A stretch of 64,000 bases of DNA from DASRHT01 sp035293765 (GTDB lineage: Bacteria; Chloroflexota; Ktedonobacteria; Ktedonobacterales; Ktedonobacteraceae): positions 1 to 64,000 of the forward strand of contig DATGMF010000035.1 of assembly GCA_035293765.1 (NCBI GenBank). The letters run 5' to 3'. Under the pieces are notes generated by a model. That model saw only the letters and a program-made list of their open reading frames with translations, had not been told where the DNA came from and made no database searches. Below are positions 16,094 to 24,733 of the stretch, in pieces. Positions within the stretch are counted from its first letter, which is position 1; the number at the start of each line of letters is the position of its first letter. A program made the position numbers and the translations under genes.

Positions 16094-16543
16094 GTGAACA
16101 GAAAGATCCAAATGCGTAGACTTATTCCGCCCTGGAATATGCCTTCTGATCCGGTGAAAGCCGTGTTCTGGTTCATGCACTGGCTTTTGAAGGTGCTGGT
16201 CCATTTCTTCTGGCTGCCGATCATCGTCATGATCATTATCGAAACATACCTGAACTGGATGGTTGGCGGTGTGGTGAACGGCTTGGTTGGGGGGAGCGTG
16301 ACGTTGCTGGTCGGGATAGTGATCTGGGCGATCCTCTATGCGCTCTTGCTGATGGTAAACGTGGGCACCAGCGTGTCACAGGTGATTTCAGATGTGAACC
16401 GCATGCAGCGAGATGCGCTTCGCCACCGCCCTTTTTCCCCCTTTACCTATGGCGAGGCGGACGAGGGCAAGGTTGTTGAAGGCACCATTACCGACCTGGA
16501 GCAGGAGCGGAAGAAGCGCAGGCGCGAGAATCTGCAAGAATAG
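16094..16543 (+). CDS. Small two-helix membrane protein of unknown function
   Basis: This is a 149-residue protein that I do not recognise. Two hydrophobic segments (about 22-50 and 58-90, the second Gly/Val/Leu-rich) point to the membrane. A charged C-terminal tail (KKRRREN) probably faces the cytoplasm. The frame opens with a GTG at 16094 preceded by GGGGCTAAG, and an ATG at 16112 is an alternative. It is a single plus-strand gene converging on manA with only 26 bp between stops. Confidence 0.6.
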   Translation: MNRKIQMRRLIPPWNMPSDPVKAVFWFMHWLLKVLVHFFWLPIIVMIIIETYLNWMVGGVVNGLVGGSVTLLVGIVIWAILYALLLMVNVGTSVSQVISDVNRMQRDALRHRPFSPFTYGEADEGKVVEGTITDLEQERKKRRRENLQE

Positions 16544-16569
16544 CGCCTGCTTCCTGGTATCATGCAAAA

Positions 16570-17736
16570 TTATGCTTCCGTCCGCTGCCTGGGAAGCATA
16601 TTCTCGTGGTTCCGCGTCTGCCACAGCCGTAGCGCCTCGTCGTCGGGTGTGGGTACGTACGAGAGAAGCAGAGTGCCATTGCCCTCAATACGATACTCCC
16701 CTAGAGCTGCGGGCAATACCATCGTCTGTCCATTTGAAAGGGTTTCACATTGGCGCAGCTCTTTGCCGTAATGTACCCTGATCTCGGCCCCTAAAGAAGT
16801 GAGAATGATGCAACTGGCATTGGTATTGTGAAGCAGAGAACTGGCGATGCTGGCGTGATCCTTGAGAAGGAGTTCGCGCGTCACAAAATAGCGGCATGCG
16901 ACCAGGCAGCGATCTTCGTATCCCGGGCCACCGGCGAGCGCGACCGGTCTCACTTTTACCCGTGGTGAGACACAGTAATGCGCAACATCCAATGATCGTT
17001 CTATATGTAGTTCTCGCGGCTGACCGGAAGCTGTAAGCCGCCCATAGTCATACATGCGATAGGTGATGTCAGAATATTGCTGTAATTCGTACAGCATGAC
17101 TCCGCTGCCAATGGCGTGAACTGTTCCGGCGGGAACGAAAATAACGTCTCCTGCCTGAACGGTCTCTTCATGCAAGAGTTGATCGAGAGTAACATTGTGG
17201 ATGGCGGCATGGACTGCTGCACGCGAAGTCGGCGTTTTGAAGCCGTGGATAATTTTGGCTCCGGGCTCGGCGGCCAGAATATACCAGAACTCGGTTTTGC
17301 CGAGCTTCCCACCTTCGTGCAGGGCTGCGTAATTATCATCAGGATGGACCTGTACTGAGAGTTGCGCGTTGGCGTCGATAAACTTTGCCAGCAAGGGAAA
17401 GCGGGGACCTAAGATTGCGATAACCTGTTCACCCAGGAGCTGGGGACCCATTGCCGTGACCAGATTGCCCAGTGTTTTGCCTGCGTAAGGTCCATTCTGA
17501 ACAAGCGTATTGATTTCCGTTTCCCATGCCTCCCCTATGGCGATGTCTCCTGGAGGAAGTTGTTTCCACCCGTCCCGTTCTAAGCGGCGTCCTCCCCAGA
17601 TTGTTTCATGCAATGATGCTTCCAGGCGAATTGGATAAACTTCAGCTCCGCGTTCCTGAGCGGAGCTAGATGCGGGAGCATCGTTGGAATGCGGAATATT
17701 GCGAGATTCATATGCCACTATCAAGTTCTCCAACAC
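16570..17736 (-). CDS. manA: Mannose-6-phosphate isomerase, class I
   Basis: This cytosolic zinc enzyme of about 388 residues interconverts mannose-6-phosphate and fructose-6-phosphate. The cupin metal ligands are visible as Q129 and H131 in SVQVHPDD, E149 in KTEFWYI and H207 in VPAGTVHAIG. The early motif ETIWGGRRL and the late RMYDYGR segment also fit the short bacterial class I enzyme. The C-terminal region is a second cupin barrel. The listed GTG start is the outermost. A GTG at 17718, nine nucleotides after GGAG, is just as likely and would remove six residues. It lies 29 bp downstream of the thioredoxin-like gene on the same strand. Confidence 0.9.
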   Translation of the reverse strand: MLENLIVAYESRNIPHSNDAPASSSAQERGAEVYPIRLEASLHETIWGGRRLERDGWKQLPPGDIAIGEAWETEINTLVQNGPYAGKTLGNLVTAMGPQLLGEQVIAILGPRFPLLAKFIDANAQLSVQVHPDDNYAALHEGGKLGKTEFWYILAAEPGAKIIHGFKTPTSRAAVHAAIHNVTLDQLLHEETVQAGDVIFVPAGTVHAIGSGVMLYELQQYSDITYRMYDYGRLTASGQPRELHIERSLDVAHYCVSPRVKVRPVALAGGPGYEDRCLVACRYFVTRELLLKDHASIASSLLHNTNASCIILTSLGAEIRVHYGKELRQCETLSNGQTMVLPAALGEYRIEGNGTLLLSYVPTPDDEALRLWQTRNHENMLPRQRTEA

Positions 17737-17765
17737 CCAATATTTTGTTTTTATAGAATAGCGAA

Positions 17766-18101
17766 CTAATTCGCCAGTAAAACGCCCTCGACCTGGCGAC
17801 GTAGTCTATCGCGCATGGTAATGCCTGCGATGCGGTAAAGCTCGTTTCCGTCTTTGAAGAAGATGAGCGTGGGTACCCCTTCAACTTTCCACTGGTTGGC
17901 AAGGCTGCGCTGACTTTCCACATTGACACGGGCAAATGTCATCCGGTCACAATACTCTTTGCTGATCGCCTCGAACTCGGGCTCTTGTATCTGGCATGCT
18001 CCACTGCTGTCTGCCGAAAAGTTCACAATGGTGATCCGGGAAGAGTTCAGGACAGTTTCAGGAAAGTTTTCGCTTGTGACTTCAATATAGCTATCTGCCA
18101 T
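17766..18101 (-). CDS. Thioredoxin-like protein with degenerate active site (SGAC)
   Basis: This 111-residue single thioredoxin fold has the cis-Pro loop EGVPTLIFFKDGNEL intact. Where thioredoxins have WCGPC, this one reads SSGAC (residues 32-36). The attacking first Cys is Ser33 and the Trp is Ser32, while Cys36 remains. It cannot run the normal dithiol cycle. It could bind proteins, act through a single thiol, or serve as a chaperone-like module. AAGGGGATAGC precedes the ATG. It heads a two-gene unit with manA, 29 bp apart. Confidence 0.85.
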   Translation of the reverse strand: MADSYIEVTSENFPETVLNSSRITIVNFSADSSGACQIQEPEFEAISKEYCDRMTFARVNVESQRSLANQWKVEGVPTLIFFKDGNELYRIAGITMRDRLRRQVEGVLLAN

Positions 18102-18242
18102 GCTATCCCCTTGTGCTCTGTAAAAAATTTATTCACTTGTTTTCAAAGTACCACCCTGCCAAAGCGATGTCAAGAAGCACTCTGTTCAGTTGCACGAGTC
18201 CCGGCGCCAGTGCTGGTCGCGGGCCGGTGGCACTCGCAACAG

Positions 18243-19943
18243 TTATGGTCTTATAGCCAGCAGCGCTTCGGCGTCTTCGATGATATAGCGATACCCCTGC
18301 TCTGTCAGGAAGAGTTGGCGATTCGCTGAAAACTCCTGGTCACGGGTATCGCGTGTCACGATTGAGTAAAAATATGCCAGACCGCCATCGCTTTTAGGTC
18401 GCAGAATACGACCCAGGCGCTGCGCCTCTTCCTGGCGGGAGCCAAATGTGCCTGATACTTGAATGGCGACATTCGCGTCGGGCAGGTCAATCGCGAAATT
18501 CGCCACTTTGCTGACCACTAACCGCTTAATCTCGCGGCGACGAAATCGTTCATAGAGCTTTTCGCGCTGCGCTGTCGCTGTGCTGCCCGTAAGCAGTGGA
18601 GCATCCAGTTCTTCAGCCAGCGTTTTGAGCTGGTCCAGATACTGCCCAATGATCAGAATCTGATCATCCTGGTGATGGCTCACAAGATGGCGTGTCACAG
18701 CAAGCTTGGCCGGAGCTTCGGCGGCGATGCGGTACTTCTCGCGTAGATCGGCCATCGCATAGCTCATCTGGTCGTCCTCGTTCAGCCCAACACGGATCTC
18801 GTGACATTCCGCGGTGGCGATCCAGCCCTGCTGCTCCAACTCGCGCCAGGGAACATCGTATTTCTTTGGTCCGATCAGGCTAAAAACATCGGCCTCTTTC
18901 CCATCCTCACGCACCAGCGTTGCCGTCAGGCCCAGGCGTCTGCGGGCCTGCAGCTCGGCTGTAATGCGAAAGACGGGAGCAGGCAGCAGGTGTACTTCGT
19001 CATAAATAATCAATCCCCAGTCGTAGCTGGTAAAAAGCGAGAAATGGGGAAAATATTCCTGCTCGTCGTCCGTTTTGCCCTTGCGCCGGTACGTAAGTAT
19101 CTGATAGGTGCTCACAGTAATGGGCGCGATCTCTTTGCGCTCCCCCGTATATTCCGCGACCATCTCCGGCGGCACGTCGGTTTTATCGATGATCTCGCTG
19201 ATCCACTGGCGCACAGCCACCGTATTGGGGGTCAGGATAAGCGTCGCGCGCTGGATATCGGCCATCGTGACCAGCCCCACAATGGTTTTGCCGGCGCCAC
19301 ATGGCAGCACCACGACTCCACTGCCGCCGCTGGGAGCTCCTCCCGCGTAAAAGGCGGCTGAGGCAGCGTTTTGGTAAGCGCGGGGAGCAAAGGGTATTCC
19401 CAGGCGCGTCATGGGATGCAAGCGCATAGGCAGCGGCGAGCCGTCGGTATAGCCTGCCAGATCTTCGGCTGGAAAGCCAATATGGATCAGCGCCTGTTTG
19501 ATGTGACCGCGGCGCGAGGAATCCACCTCAAGGGTGCAGCGATCTAGCTGGCGTATCAGGTAGGGCTGGGTGCGTTTATGATGCAGGATTTCGACGATCA
19601 GCGCGGCGTCGTCTGATTTCAGCAGCAGGTTCCCCTCCTCCTGCACCAGCTTGATGCGCCCGTAGCGGCTGATATATTCGCGCACTTCGCTCACGATGTT
19701 GCTGGGGATGGCATACTTGCTGTAGAGCGTAAGCTGGTCCAGAACTTGTTGCGCACTCAGACCCCCCGCCGCCGCGTTCCAGAGGGAGAGCGGGGAGAGA
19801 CGATAGGTATGAATATGTTCTGGCGATTTCTCCAGCTCGGCAAATTGTGCCAGCGCGTCGCGGGCCTCGGCATGCTGAGGATGATCTACTTCCAGCAAAA
19901 TGGTACGATCACTTTGCACGATAATCGGGTTACTAGGATTCAT
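18243..19943 (-). CDS. XPB/Rad25-type DNA helicase
   Basis: This 566-residue superfamily 2 helicase resembles archaeal and bacterial XPB, which remodels DNA for nucleotide excision repair or transcription. The N-terminal 160 residues include a damage-recognition-like region. The helicase core shows Walker A LPCGAGKTIVG (about 217-227), the DEVH box IIYDEVHLLP and motif III GLTATLVRED, which contains the RED element typical of XPB. Motif VI reads RQEEAQRLGRILRP. GGAGTG lies ahead of the ATG. It starts 4 bp after the hydrolase stop, so the two are coupled. No Bax1-like nuclease partner, common beside archaeal XPB, is adjacent. Confidence 0.9.
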   Translation of the reverse strand: MNPSNPIIVQSDRTILLEVDHPQHAEARDALAQFAELEKSPEHIHTYRLSPLSLWNAAAGGLSAQQVLDQLTLYSKYAIPSNIVSEVREYISRYGRIKLVQEEGNLLLKSDDAALIVEILHHKRTQPYLIRQLDRCTLEVDSSRRGHIKQALIHIGFPAEDLAGYTDGSPLPMRLHPMTRLGIPFAPRAYQNAASAAFYAGGAPSGGSGVVVLPCGAGKTIVGLVTMADIQRATLILTPNTVAVRQWISEIIDKTDVPPEMVAEYTGERKEIAPITVSTYQILTYRRKGKTDDEQEYFPHFSLFTSYDWGLIIYDEVHLLPAPVFRITAELQARRRLGLTATLVREDGKEADVFSLIGPKKYDVPWRELEQQGWIATAECHEIRVGLNEDDQMSYAMADLREKYRIAAEAPAKLAVTRHLVSHHQDDQILIIGQYLDQLKTLAEELDAPLLTGSTATAQREKLYERFRRREIKRLVVSKVANFAIDLPDANVAIQVSGTFGSRQEEAQRLGRILRPKSDGGLAYFYSIVTRDTRDQEFSANRQLFLTEQGYRYIIEDAEALLAIRP

Positions 19944-19947
19944 GAAT

Positions 19948-20619
19948 TTACACTCCGGGCATCTCCGCCCACGCCCTCACATATTTCATAATAGCCTCGG
20001 TAGCGGCTTCTTCGTATCCTCGCATCAAGTGACGCGCCCCAGTGATGACCTTTATTCCCTTCTTGCCTGGTTGTTGTTCAACGAATGGTTCGAGTTTGTA
20101 GCGCGGACAAATCTCGTCGAACTCCCCGGTCACAAAAAGCTTTGGGGGTTCAAACTGCCGGGGAAAACCGCTTGCAGTGCGAAACAGAGGGAGACTGATG
20201 GCAACGATTGTGCGGATACGTACGTCGAAAGGAGCATACAACAGCGTAACATATGCGCCAAAGGCATGACCGATGATGCATAATTTGCTCGGGTTAGCAC
20301 CTGCCTGAGCCAATCCTATATCAATCGCTCCTGCCAGGTCGAGCGGTTCCAGGCGCCCATCCGTTTGCTGTCCCTGGCTGCGACCGACCCCCCGGAAATT
20401 GAAGCGTACTGCAATCATGCCAGAGGCCGCCAGGCTTTTTGCCAGAGAGACGATGAGGCTATCATTCATATCGCTACTGGCGGGCTGGGGGTGGCAGAGA
20501 ATAACAATAGGAGCTCGCTCTGTTGAAGCTGGCGTATGCACCACTCCTTCGAGAAGGAAAGAGGGCTGACCTTTACTCTGAAATGTGATCGCTCGCTCAA
20601 CCTGTGCCGGTGGGGTCAT
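19948..20619 (-). CDS. Alpha/beta hydrolase-fold protein lacking the nucleophilic Ser
   Basis: This 223-residue protein has the dienelactone-hydrolase-like fold: ILCHPQPASSD, FNFRGVGRSQG, then the nucleophile elbow. The elbow reads GHAFGA (117-122), with Ala119 where Ser is expected; the codon is GCC, one base from TCC. The acid (TGEFDE) and His (GARHLMRG) positions look conserved. It is either inactive as an esterase, a binding protein, or uses another residue. It lies 4 bp upstream of the XPB-like helicase gene and is co-transcribed with it. It may sense or bind a ligand rather than hydrolyse one. Confidence 0.8.
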   Translation of the reverse strand: MTPPAQVERAITFQSKGQPSFLLEGVVHTPASTERAPIVILCHPQPASSDMNDSLIVSLAKSLAASGMIAVRFNFRGVGRSQGQQTDGRLEPLDLAGAIDIGLAQAGANPSKLCIIGHAFGAYVTLLYAPFDVRIRTIVAISLPLFRTASGFPRQFEPPKLFVTGEFDEICPRYKLEPFVEQQPGKKGIKVITGARHLMRGYEEAATEAIMKYVRAWAEMPGV

Positions 20620-20811
20620 GTTTTCTCTTTCTGCTACCTTTCGGATTATTCCATCGATTCTATATTATCCCAGGAAGGGCTATGCGTCAACTTTCATTTC
20701 TCTGGATATATTCCCATCCGATTTCCTGTAGCAAAAGCCACCAAAAGGTCCTGTTTTTGAGAGAATCTGTAACTATTTTGACGAATCTCCCGAAATTGTG
20801 TGACAAAACCC

Positions 20812-20839
20812 TTGCATGTGAGACGAAGAATGTTATACT
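20812..20839 (+). promoter_or_regulatory. Promoter-like hexamers
   Basis: TTGCAT (20812-20817) and TATACT (20834-20839) are 16 bp apart, reading towards the receiver-GGDEF gene about 640 bp away. If real, it would make a long untranslated leader or an unknown small RNA. Confidence 0.3.
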
Positions 20840-21173
20840 TAAATATGACATTGTGTACTCTTATTATCATGATGGAGTTGCATGTGTCAAACGGAAGAGA
20901 TTAATATTCTTTATTTTTTGCGTTCTGGTTCCAGATGAGTTTTTCGGAAGATGGTCTTTGCGGAAGGTAGCGAGCGTTGAGCACAATTCTGGCATACTCT
21001 ATTTTGTATACTGCCTCGTCTTCTCGGTGCCTTTGCCCGATACATCTCCGGGAACCTCAATTACGCCTGAACATAGCTGCTGGCAACATCCAGTTTCTAG
21101 GCTTTGATCTGGATGCCTTTGTTTGCAGGGATGTAACTTGATATCTTCCGCGCTCCAACGCCGCTGGACACTG

Positions 21174-21285
21174 GTAGGGGCCATCCCTTGCGGTTGCCTG
21201 CACGATGGCAAGGGGCAGGGGCCAGCCCAGCCCCTACGGAGATGGCACGGTTCTCTGGGCAGGGGCCAGCCCGGCCCCTACGGAG
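21174..21285. repeat. Dispersed GTAGGGGC repeat, composite copy
   Basis: It begins GTAGGGGCCATCCCTTGCGG, nearly identical to the reverse complement of 37003-37037. It contains two 28-bp direct copies (21214-21241 and 21258-21285) of a unit beginning GGCAGGGGCCAGCCC and ending CCCCTACGGAG. The bounding GTAGGGG and CCCCTAC are inverted. Confidence 0.7.
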
Positions 21286-21475
21286 CGTGGAAATGGAGAA
21301 TTATGCTACTTTTGTGAACGGGTTGTGCTTGTGGAATACTGAGAGGCGTTGTAATGTTGTATTGGTAGGTTAAGTATGAGGGGCGGAACTAAACGTCTGG
21401 GTGACCGTTCCCGGTGGTAGTGTGTTCGATGAAGTATCCTTTGTTGGCATAGTGAATGTAGAGGCAGGAGCAGAC

Positions 21476-22513
21476 ATGTCCAGCATTTTAGTCGTTGAGG
21501 GTGAGGGATTAATTGCGGAGTTACTTCGAGGTACATTAGGACGTGAAGGGTATCAGGTCGTCATGAGCCTCAACGTCGAAGATGCTGTGCGGTTTATACT
21601 GCGCGATATCCCCGAACTGGTAATTATTGATCTGATGGCGCCTGGTGTGGATGGTTACGATCTGATCCGGCGTTTGCGCGATCATCCTAAAAGCATGCAT
21701 ATTCCCATTATCGCTTTAAGCGCCCGCAGTTCAATGATTGATAAGGTGCAGGCTTTCGAGCTGGGAGCTGATAACTATATCACAAAGCCGTACAGTACGG
21801 AGGAATTGCTGGCGCATGTACGCAGGCAACTTCGTCGCATCCAACAAACCTCTTTATCTCCCCTGACGCACCTGCCCGGCGGGCTGCAACTTGAGCATGC
21901 AATTGAGTATAAAATGAAAAGTGCAACCCCCTGGAGCGTGCTCTATGTAGATCTGGACAACTTCAAGGCGTTCAACGATGTTTATGGCTTTCTGGCTGGC
22001 AATAGCATGATCCTTCTCGTCGGGCGTATTTGCCAGCGGGTGGTATATGAGTATGGCAATACTGATGATTTTGTTGGGCACGTTGGCGGCGACGATTTTG
22101 TGATCGTCACCACGCCTGACCGCGAGAAGGTGCTCTGCAAGGAGATTCTCGCGCGCTATAAAGAGGAAAGTATCAGCCTCTACTTGAAGGAGGATGTTGA
22201 TCGCGGCTCGATTAGCGGCGTGGATCGAAAGGGGCGGCCCTATCAGTTCCCCCTGGTGTCTCTGTCCATCGGGATTGTGAGCGAACGCATCAGATGCGCA
22301 CATAGTATTGCAGAGGTGGGCCTGTTAGCAGCAGAGGCAAAACGCTACGCCAAGCAATCATCAAATAACATCTCTCATCTCTCGCCTCAATGGAGTAAAA
22401 AAGACTATCCGCACTCTTTCCACGCTTCATCCGTCAATCGCTATATTCCTCATCTGGGGCATAATCTCCTCTATTTTATCGAGGAAGACGCTTTGGCGGA
22501 GTATAAATTATGA
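21476..22513 (+). CDS. Receiver-GGDEF-like response regulator (GGDDF)
   Basis: This 345-residue cytosolic protein has an N-terminal receiver domain (about 3-118) with phosphoacceptor Asp52 in VIIDLMAP and Lys in YITKPYS. The usual first acidic pair is Glu-x-Glu (VEGEG). A GGDEF-like domain (about 137-310) starts THLPGG and has DLDNFKAFNDVYGFLAGN. Its signature is GGDDF (204-208) in place of GGDEF or GGEEF, so diguanylate cyclase activity is doubtful and it may bind rather than make the nucleotide. The ATG at 21476 follows AGGCAGGAG. A longer frame from 21401 has no better start. It overlaps the next gene by ATGA. Confidence 0.85.
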   Translation: MSSILVVEGEGLIAELLRGTLGREGYQVVMSLNVEDAVRFILRDIPELVIIDLMAPGVDGYDLIRRLRDHPKSMHIPIIALSARSSMIDKVQAFELGADNYITKPYSTEELLAHVRRQLRRIQQTSLSPLTHLPGGLQLEHAIEYKMKSATPWSVLYVDLDNFKAFNDVYGFLAGNSMILLVGRICQRVVYEYGNTDDFVGHVGGDDFVIVTTPDREKVLCKEILARYKEESISLYLKEDVDRGSISGVDRKGRPYQFPLVSLSIGIVSERIRCAHSIAEVGLLAAEAKRYAKQSSNNISHLSPQWSKKDYPHSFHASSVNRYIPHLGHNLLYFIEEDALAEYKL

Positions 22514-22890
22514 GTAGGCAAGAAGACGAGACTGCCCGTCTGGCTAAGAGGGAAAATGCAAAGCGCGTTTTTCGCGAAAGCGGCGTCGCGGAAATGCTGC
22601 AAGGGATTAATAAAAACTTATTAAAGGGCCGCGGACGTTTCGAGGAATATGATACGATAGTGTTGTTTAAGTGGGGGACAAGTAGCACGCTGCGCCATAT
22701 GTGGATTGAGGTGGTGGATGATACGCTCCGTTTTCGCTTCAACGAGCATCGTAAATGTTCCCGGCCCGCTCCCATCTGCGATGGGGAGTATCATACGTTT
22801 ACCAGTGCGATGTGGCAGGACAGGGCGTTTATGCAGGCGGAGCTGAAGAAGTATTATGATCGCCCGGTAGCTGAATCCTCGTCCGACTAG
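22510..22890 (+). CDS. Small unknown protein coupled to the receiver-GGDEF gene
   Basis: This 126-residue soluble protein matches no family I recognise. It has a charged helical N-terminus (about 1-25) and a likely beta-rich middle (YDTIVLFKWG, LRHMWIEVVDDTLRFRF). The C-terminus contains YHTFTSAMWQDRAFMQAELKKYY. Its ATG overlaps the upstream stop (ATGA), so it is translationally coupled and may be a partner or effector of the upstream regulator. It converges on the next minus-strand gene. Confidence 0.6.
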   Translation: MSRQEDETARLAKRENAKRVFRESGVAEMLQGINKNLLKGRGRFEEYDTIVLFKWGTSSTLRHMWIEVVDDTLRFRFNEHRKCSRPAPICDGEYHTFTSAMWQDRAFMQAELKKYYDRPVAESSSD

Positions 22891-22903
22891 CGACCAGTCA
22901 GCA

Positions 22904-23557
22904 TCACATCAATTCTAGAGGCAGCACATGCATCTTTCCTGCGCTATTGACCATTTTATAAATGGCCTGGTAGCCAGGATGAGCATAAAACTCCTCGCGC
23001 TCGCTATCACTTGCCCAGCTAAGGAGATTGAGAAGGATGCCGCTGGAAGCCGAGGATGTATCCTGACTCTCGGTGGGAGTCGCGGGGGTAGTTTTAGGGG
23101 GCTCATGCGTACCGCGAGCCAGGAAGGAGAAAGAAAGGGTTGATTGAAGGGACTGCTGTCGCAATCTGCGCAACCATTCTTGTTGAGTTGCATCGGCCTG
23201 TGCAGGGCTCAGCGTCGCCAGATGGGCTGCGGCCATCGTTGTTGTCGCCGTTGAGCGGCTATATCCCCAGAGATAATGCATCAGCCATTGCTCAGGAGGA
23301 GCGGTCAGCAGGTCGGCGCAGTGTTCCAATAAGAGCTGCCCTGGATTATGGCGTTCCAGCGCCCTCTGCCAGCTCTCTTCATCATCCCAGGTCGTGAGCG
23401 CGAGGTAATAGGGAGCTTTGCCTCTTCCACGATAGAAGCGCGATTCGACCATACCAGGCGCATTGCGCACTGCGTCCGCGATCAGGCGGATGCGCGCCAG
23501 CACATCAACATCTCTGCTACCCGGCGTATGCGCCAGTGACACAACCAGCAATTCCAT
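22904..23557 (-). CDS. Protein with antibiotic-biosynthesis-monooxygenase-like (dimeric alpha/beta barrel) segments
   Basis: This is a 217-residue protein. The N-terminal part (about 1-70: LLVVSLAHTPG, GMVESRFYRGRGKAPYYLALTTWDDEESWQRALERH) fits one ferredoxin-like ABM module. The C-terminal part (about 172-217: GILLNLLSWASDSEREEFYAHPGY) looks like a second, diverged copy. A Thr/Pro/Ser-rich linker (about 147-170) joins them. Such folds act as small oxygenases or heme-degrading enzymes, but catalytic residues are not evident and the role is unknown. It is a single gene, 13 bp from the end of the convergent upstream gene. Confidence 0.6.
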   Translation of the reverse strand: MELLVVSLAHTPGSRDVDVLARIRLIADAVRNAPGMVESRFYRGRGKAPYYLALTTWDDEESWQRALERHNPGQLLLEHCADLLTAPPEQWLMHYLWGYSRSTATTTMAAAHLATLSPAQADATQQEWLRRLRQQSLQSTLSFSFLARGTHEPPKTTPATPTESQDTSSASSGILLNLLSWASDSEREEFYAHPGYQAIYKMVNSAGKMHVLPLELM

Positions 23558-23795
23558 AAAACCTCTAAAAATGTCCGCCTTTTCTTGCGTGTGTTTGACG
23601 ATCTCGTGTCATAATAACATAGGGATAACACTGATGCAATTGCCTTGACGAGGCTAAAGCGGTTGATCGGCTCCGCTATCGGCTCACAGTTTGGTAAGCG
23701 CCAGCGTTGCCTCTGGAAAGAGGGCTATATCCTGGAAAAATAGAGTTTTTGGCATTATAGTTTCAATATCCCATATCTAAACATGGAGGTGTGCT

Positions 23796-24725
23796 ATGCA
23801 AGAGCCTGAAGTCACCCACAACCGGGTGGAGTGGAGACCGGCGCTCCCTGAAGACGCGGCGATCTGGGTTTCGGTGACGAGGCGGAGCGCGGATCAGATC
23901 TTTTTTGAGGAAGAAGATGCTCAAATCGCTCGCTATAAAGAAGAAAGTCCAGAGATGCAGGCGCAGCGTTACCTGCTCTGGCGCGACGATCTGCCAATTG
24001 GTCGTCTGCGCTTTTTCTCTTACAACAATACGGCTGAGCTAGATGGGTTGGTGCTGGTGCCGGAAGCCGGGGGGAGCGTGGCGGCGCAGGTGGTCTCGGA
24101 GGCGCTGGTACGTGCAGCCGCTCTCGGTGTGCGCCATCTCAAAGCGACCTATCCGGCGGCCTATATCGCTTCTTTCGCTTCCGCCGGTTTTCAGGAGTTG
24201 CGCCGCCGGACCGGTATGACCGGCTCTACCAATATCTCTATCCCGCTCTCGCCCTTGCCGGCTTCCCTGCGCATTCGCGAGATGCTGCCCGACGATGGGG
24301 AACAGGTGGGGACGCTGTTACAGCGCGCTTACGCTGGCGGACCCGACAATCTCCATTCTGATGTAGCGGAGTGGCGCTCCGAAGTGCGCGCGATCCAGGA
24401 GGGCCGTTTCGGTCCCTTTATCCCCGAGAGCTGCTATGTGGTCGAACACAGCCTTGATCGCTATCACCTGGCGGGCGCGATCCTGGTCCATCTTGAGCGA
24501 GGCTTTCCGCGCATTCGTCATATGGCCGTCGCTCCGTCGTTCCGCCATGTTGGGCTGGGCCAGTATCTGGCAGTGAAGACGATGCGTCGCTTGCATGCAT
24601 TGGGCTATCCCACCGTGCTGCTCTATGTGACTCTCGGCATTCCCGCCTTCACGCTGTATCACCGGCTCGGTTTTGTCGAGGCCGGACCGACCTATATTGA
24701 AGCGGAACTGCTGCTGACGAGGTAA
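23796..24725 (+). CDS. Tandem GNAT acetyltransferase
   Basis: This 309-residue protein has two GCN5-related N-acetyltransferase modules. The first (about 10-150) is degenerate and lacks a clear acetyl-CoA loop. The second (about 157-309) has MAVAPSFRHVGLGQYL, which fits the R/Q-x-x-G-x-G/A acetyl-CoA binding signature, followed by VTLGIPAFTLYHRLGF. The substrate is unknown. AGGAGG... is visible as GGAGGTGTGCT just before the ATG. thiL starts 8 bp downstream, so the two are probably one transcript. Confidence 0.82.
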   Translation: MQEPEVTHNRVEWRPALPEDAAIWVSVTRRSADQIFFEEEDAQIARYKEESPEMQAQRYLLWRDDLPIGRLRFFSYNNTAELDGLVLVPEAGGSVAAQVVSEALVRAAALGVRHLKATYPAAYIASFASAGFQELRRRTGMTGSTNISIPLSPLPASLRIREMLPDDGEQVGTLLQRAYAGGPDNLHSDVAEWRSEVRAIQEGRFGPFIPESCYVVEHSLDRYHLAGAILVHLERGFPRIRHMAVAPSFRHVGLGQYLAVKTMRRLHALGYPTVLLYVTLGIPAFTLYHRLGFVEAGPTYIEAELLLTR

Positions 24726-24733
24726 GACGAAGG

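Larger units (their letters stand above)
20620..21475. other. Long intergenic region between hydrolase and receiver-GGDEF gene
   Basis: This is about 850 bp with no supported gene. A 167-codon plus-strand frame (20604-21107) overlaps the start of the hydrolase gene and has no ribosome site or domain. The left half is AT-rich with a promoter-like pair. The right half holds a tandem of the GC-rich repeat. Confidence 0.5.

Noticed and set aside
20604..21107. Plus-strand 167-codon frame upstream of the receiver-GGDEF gene
   Set aside because: It overlaps the hydrolase start, has no site and no domain.
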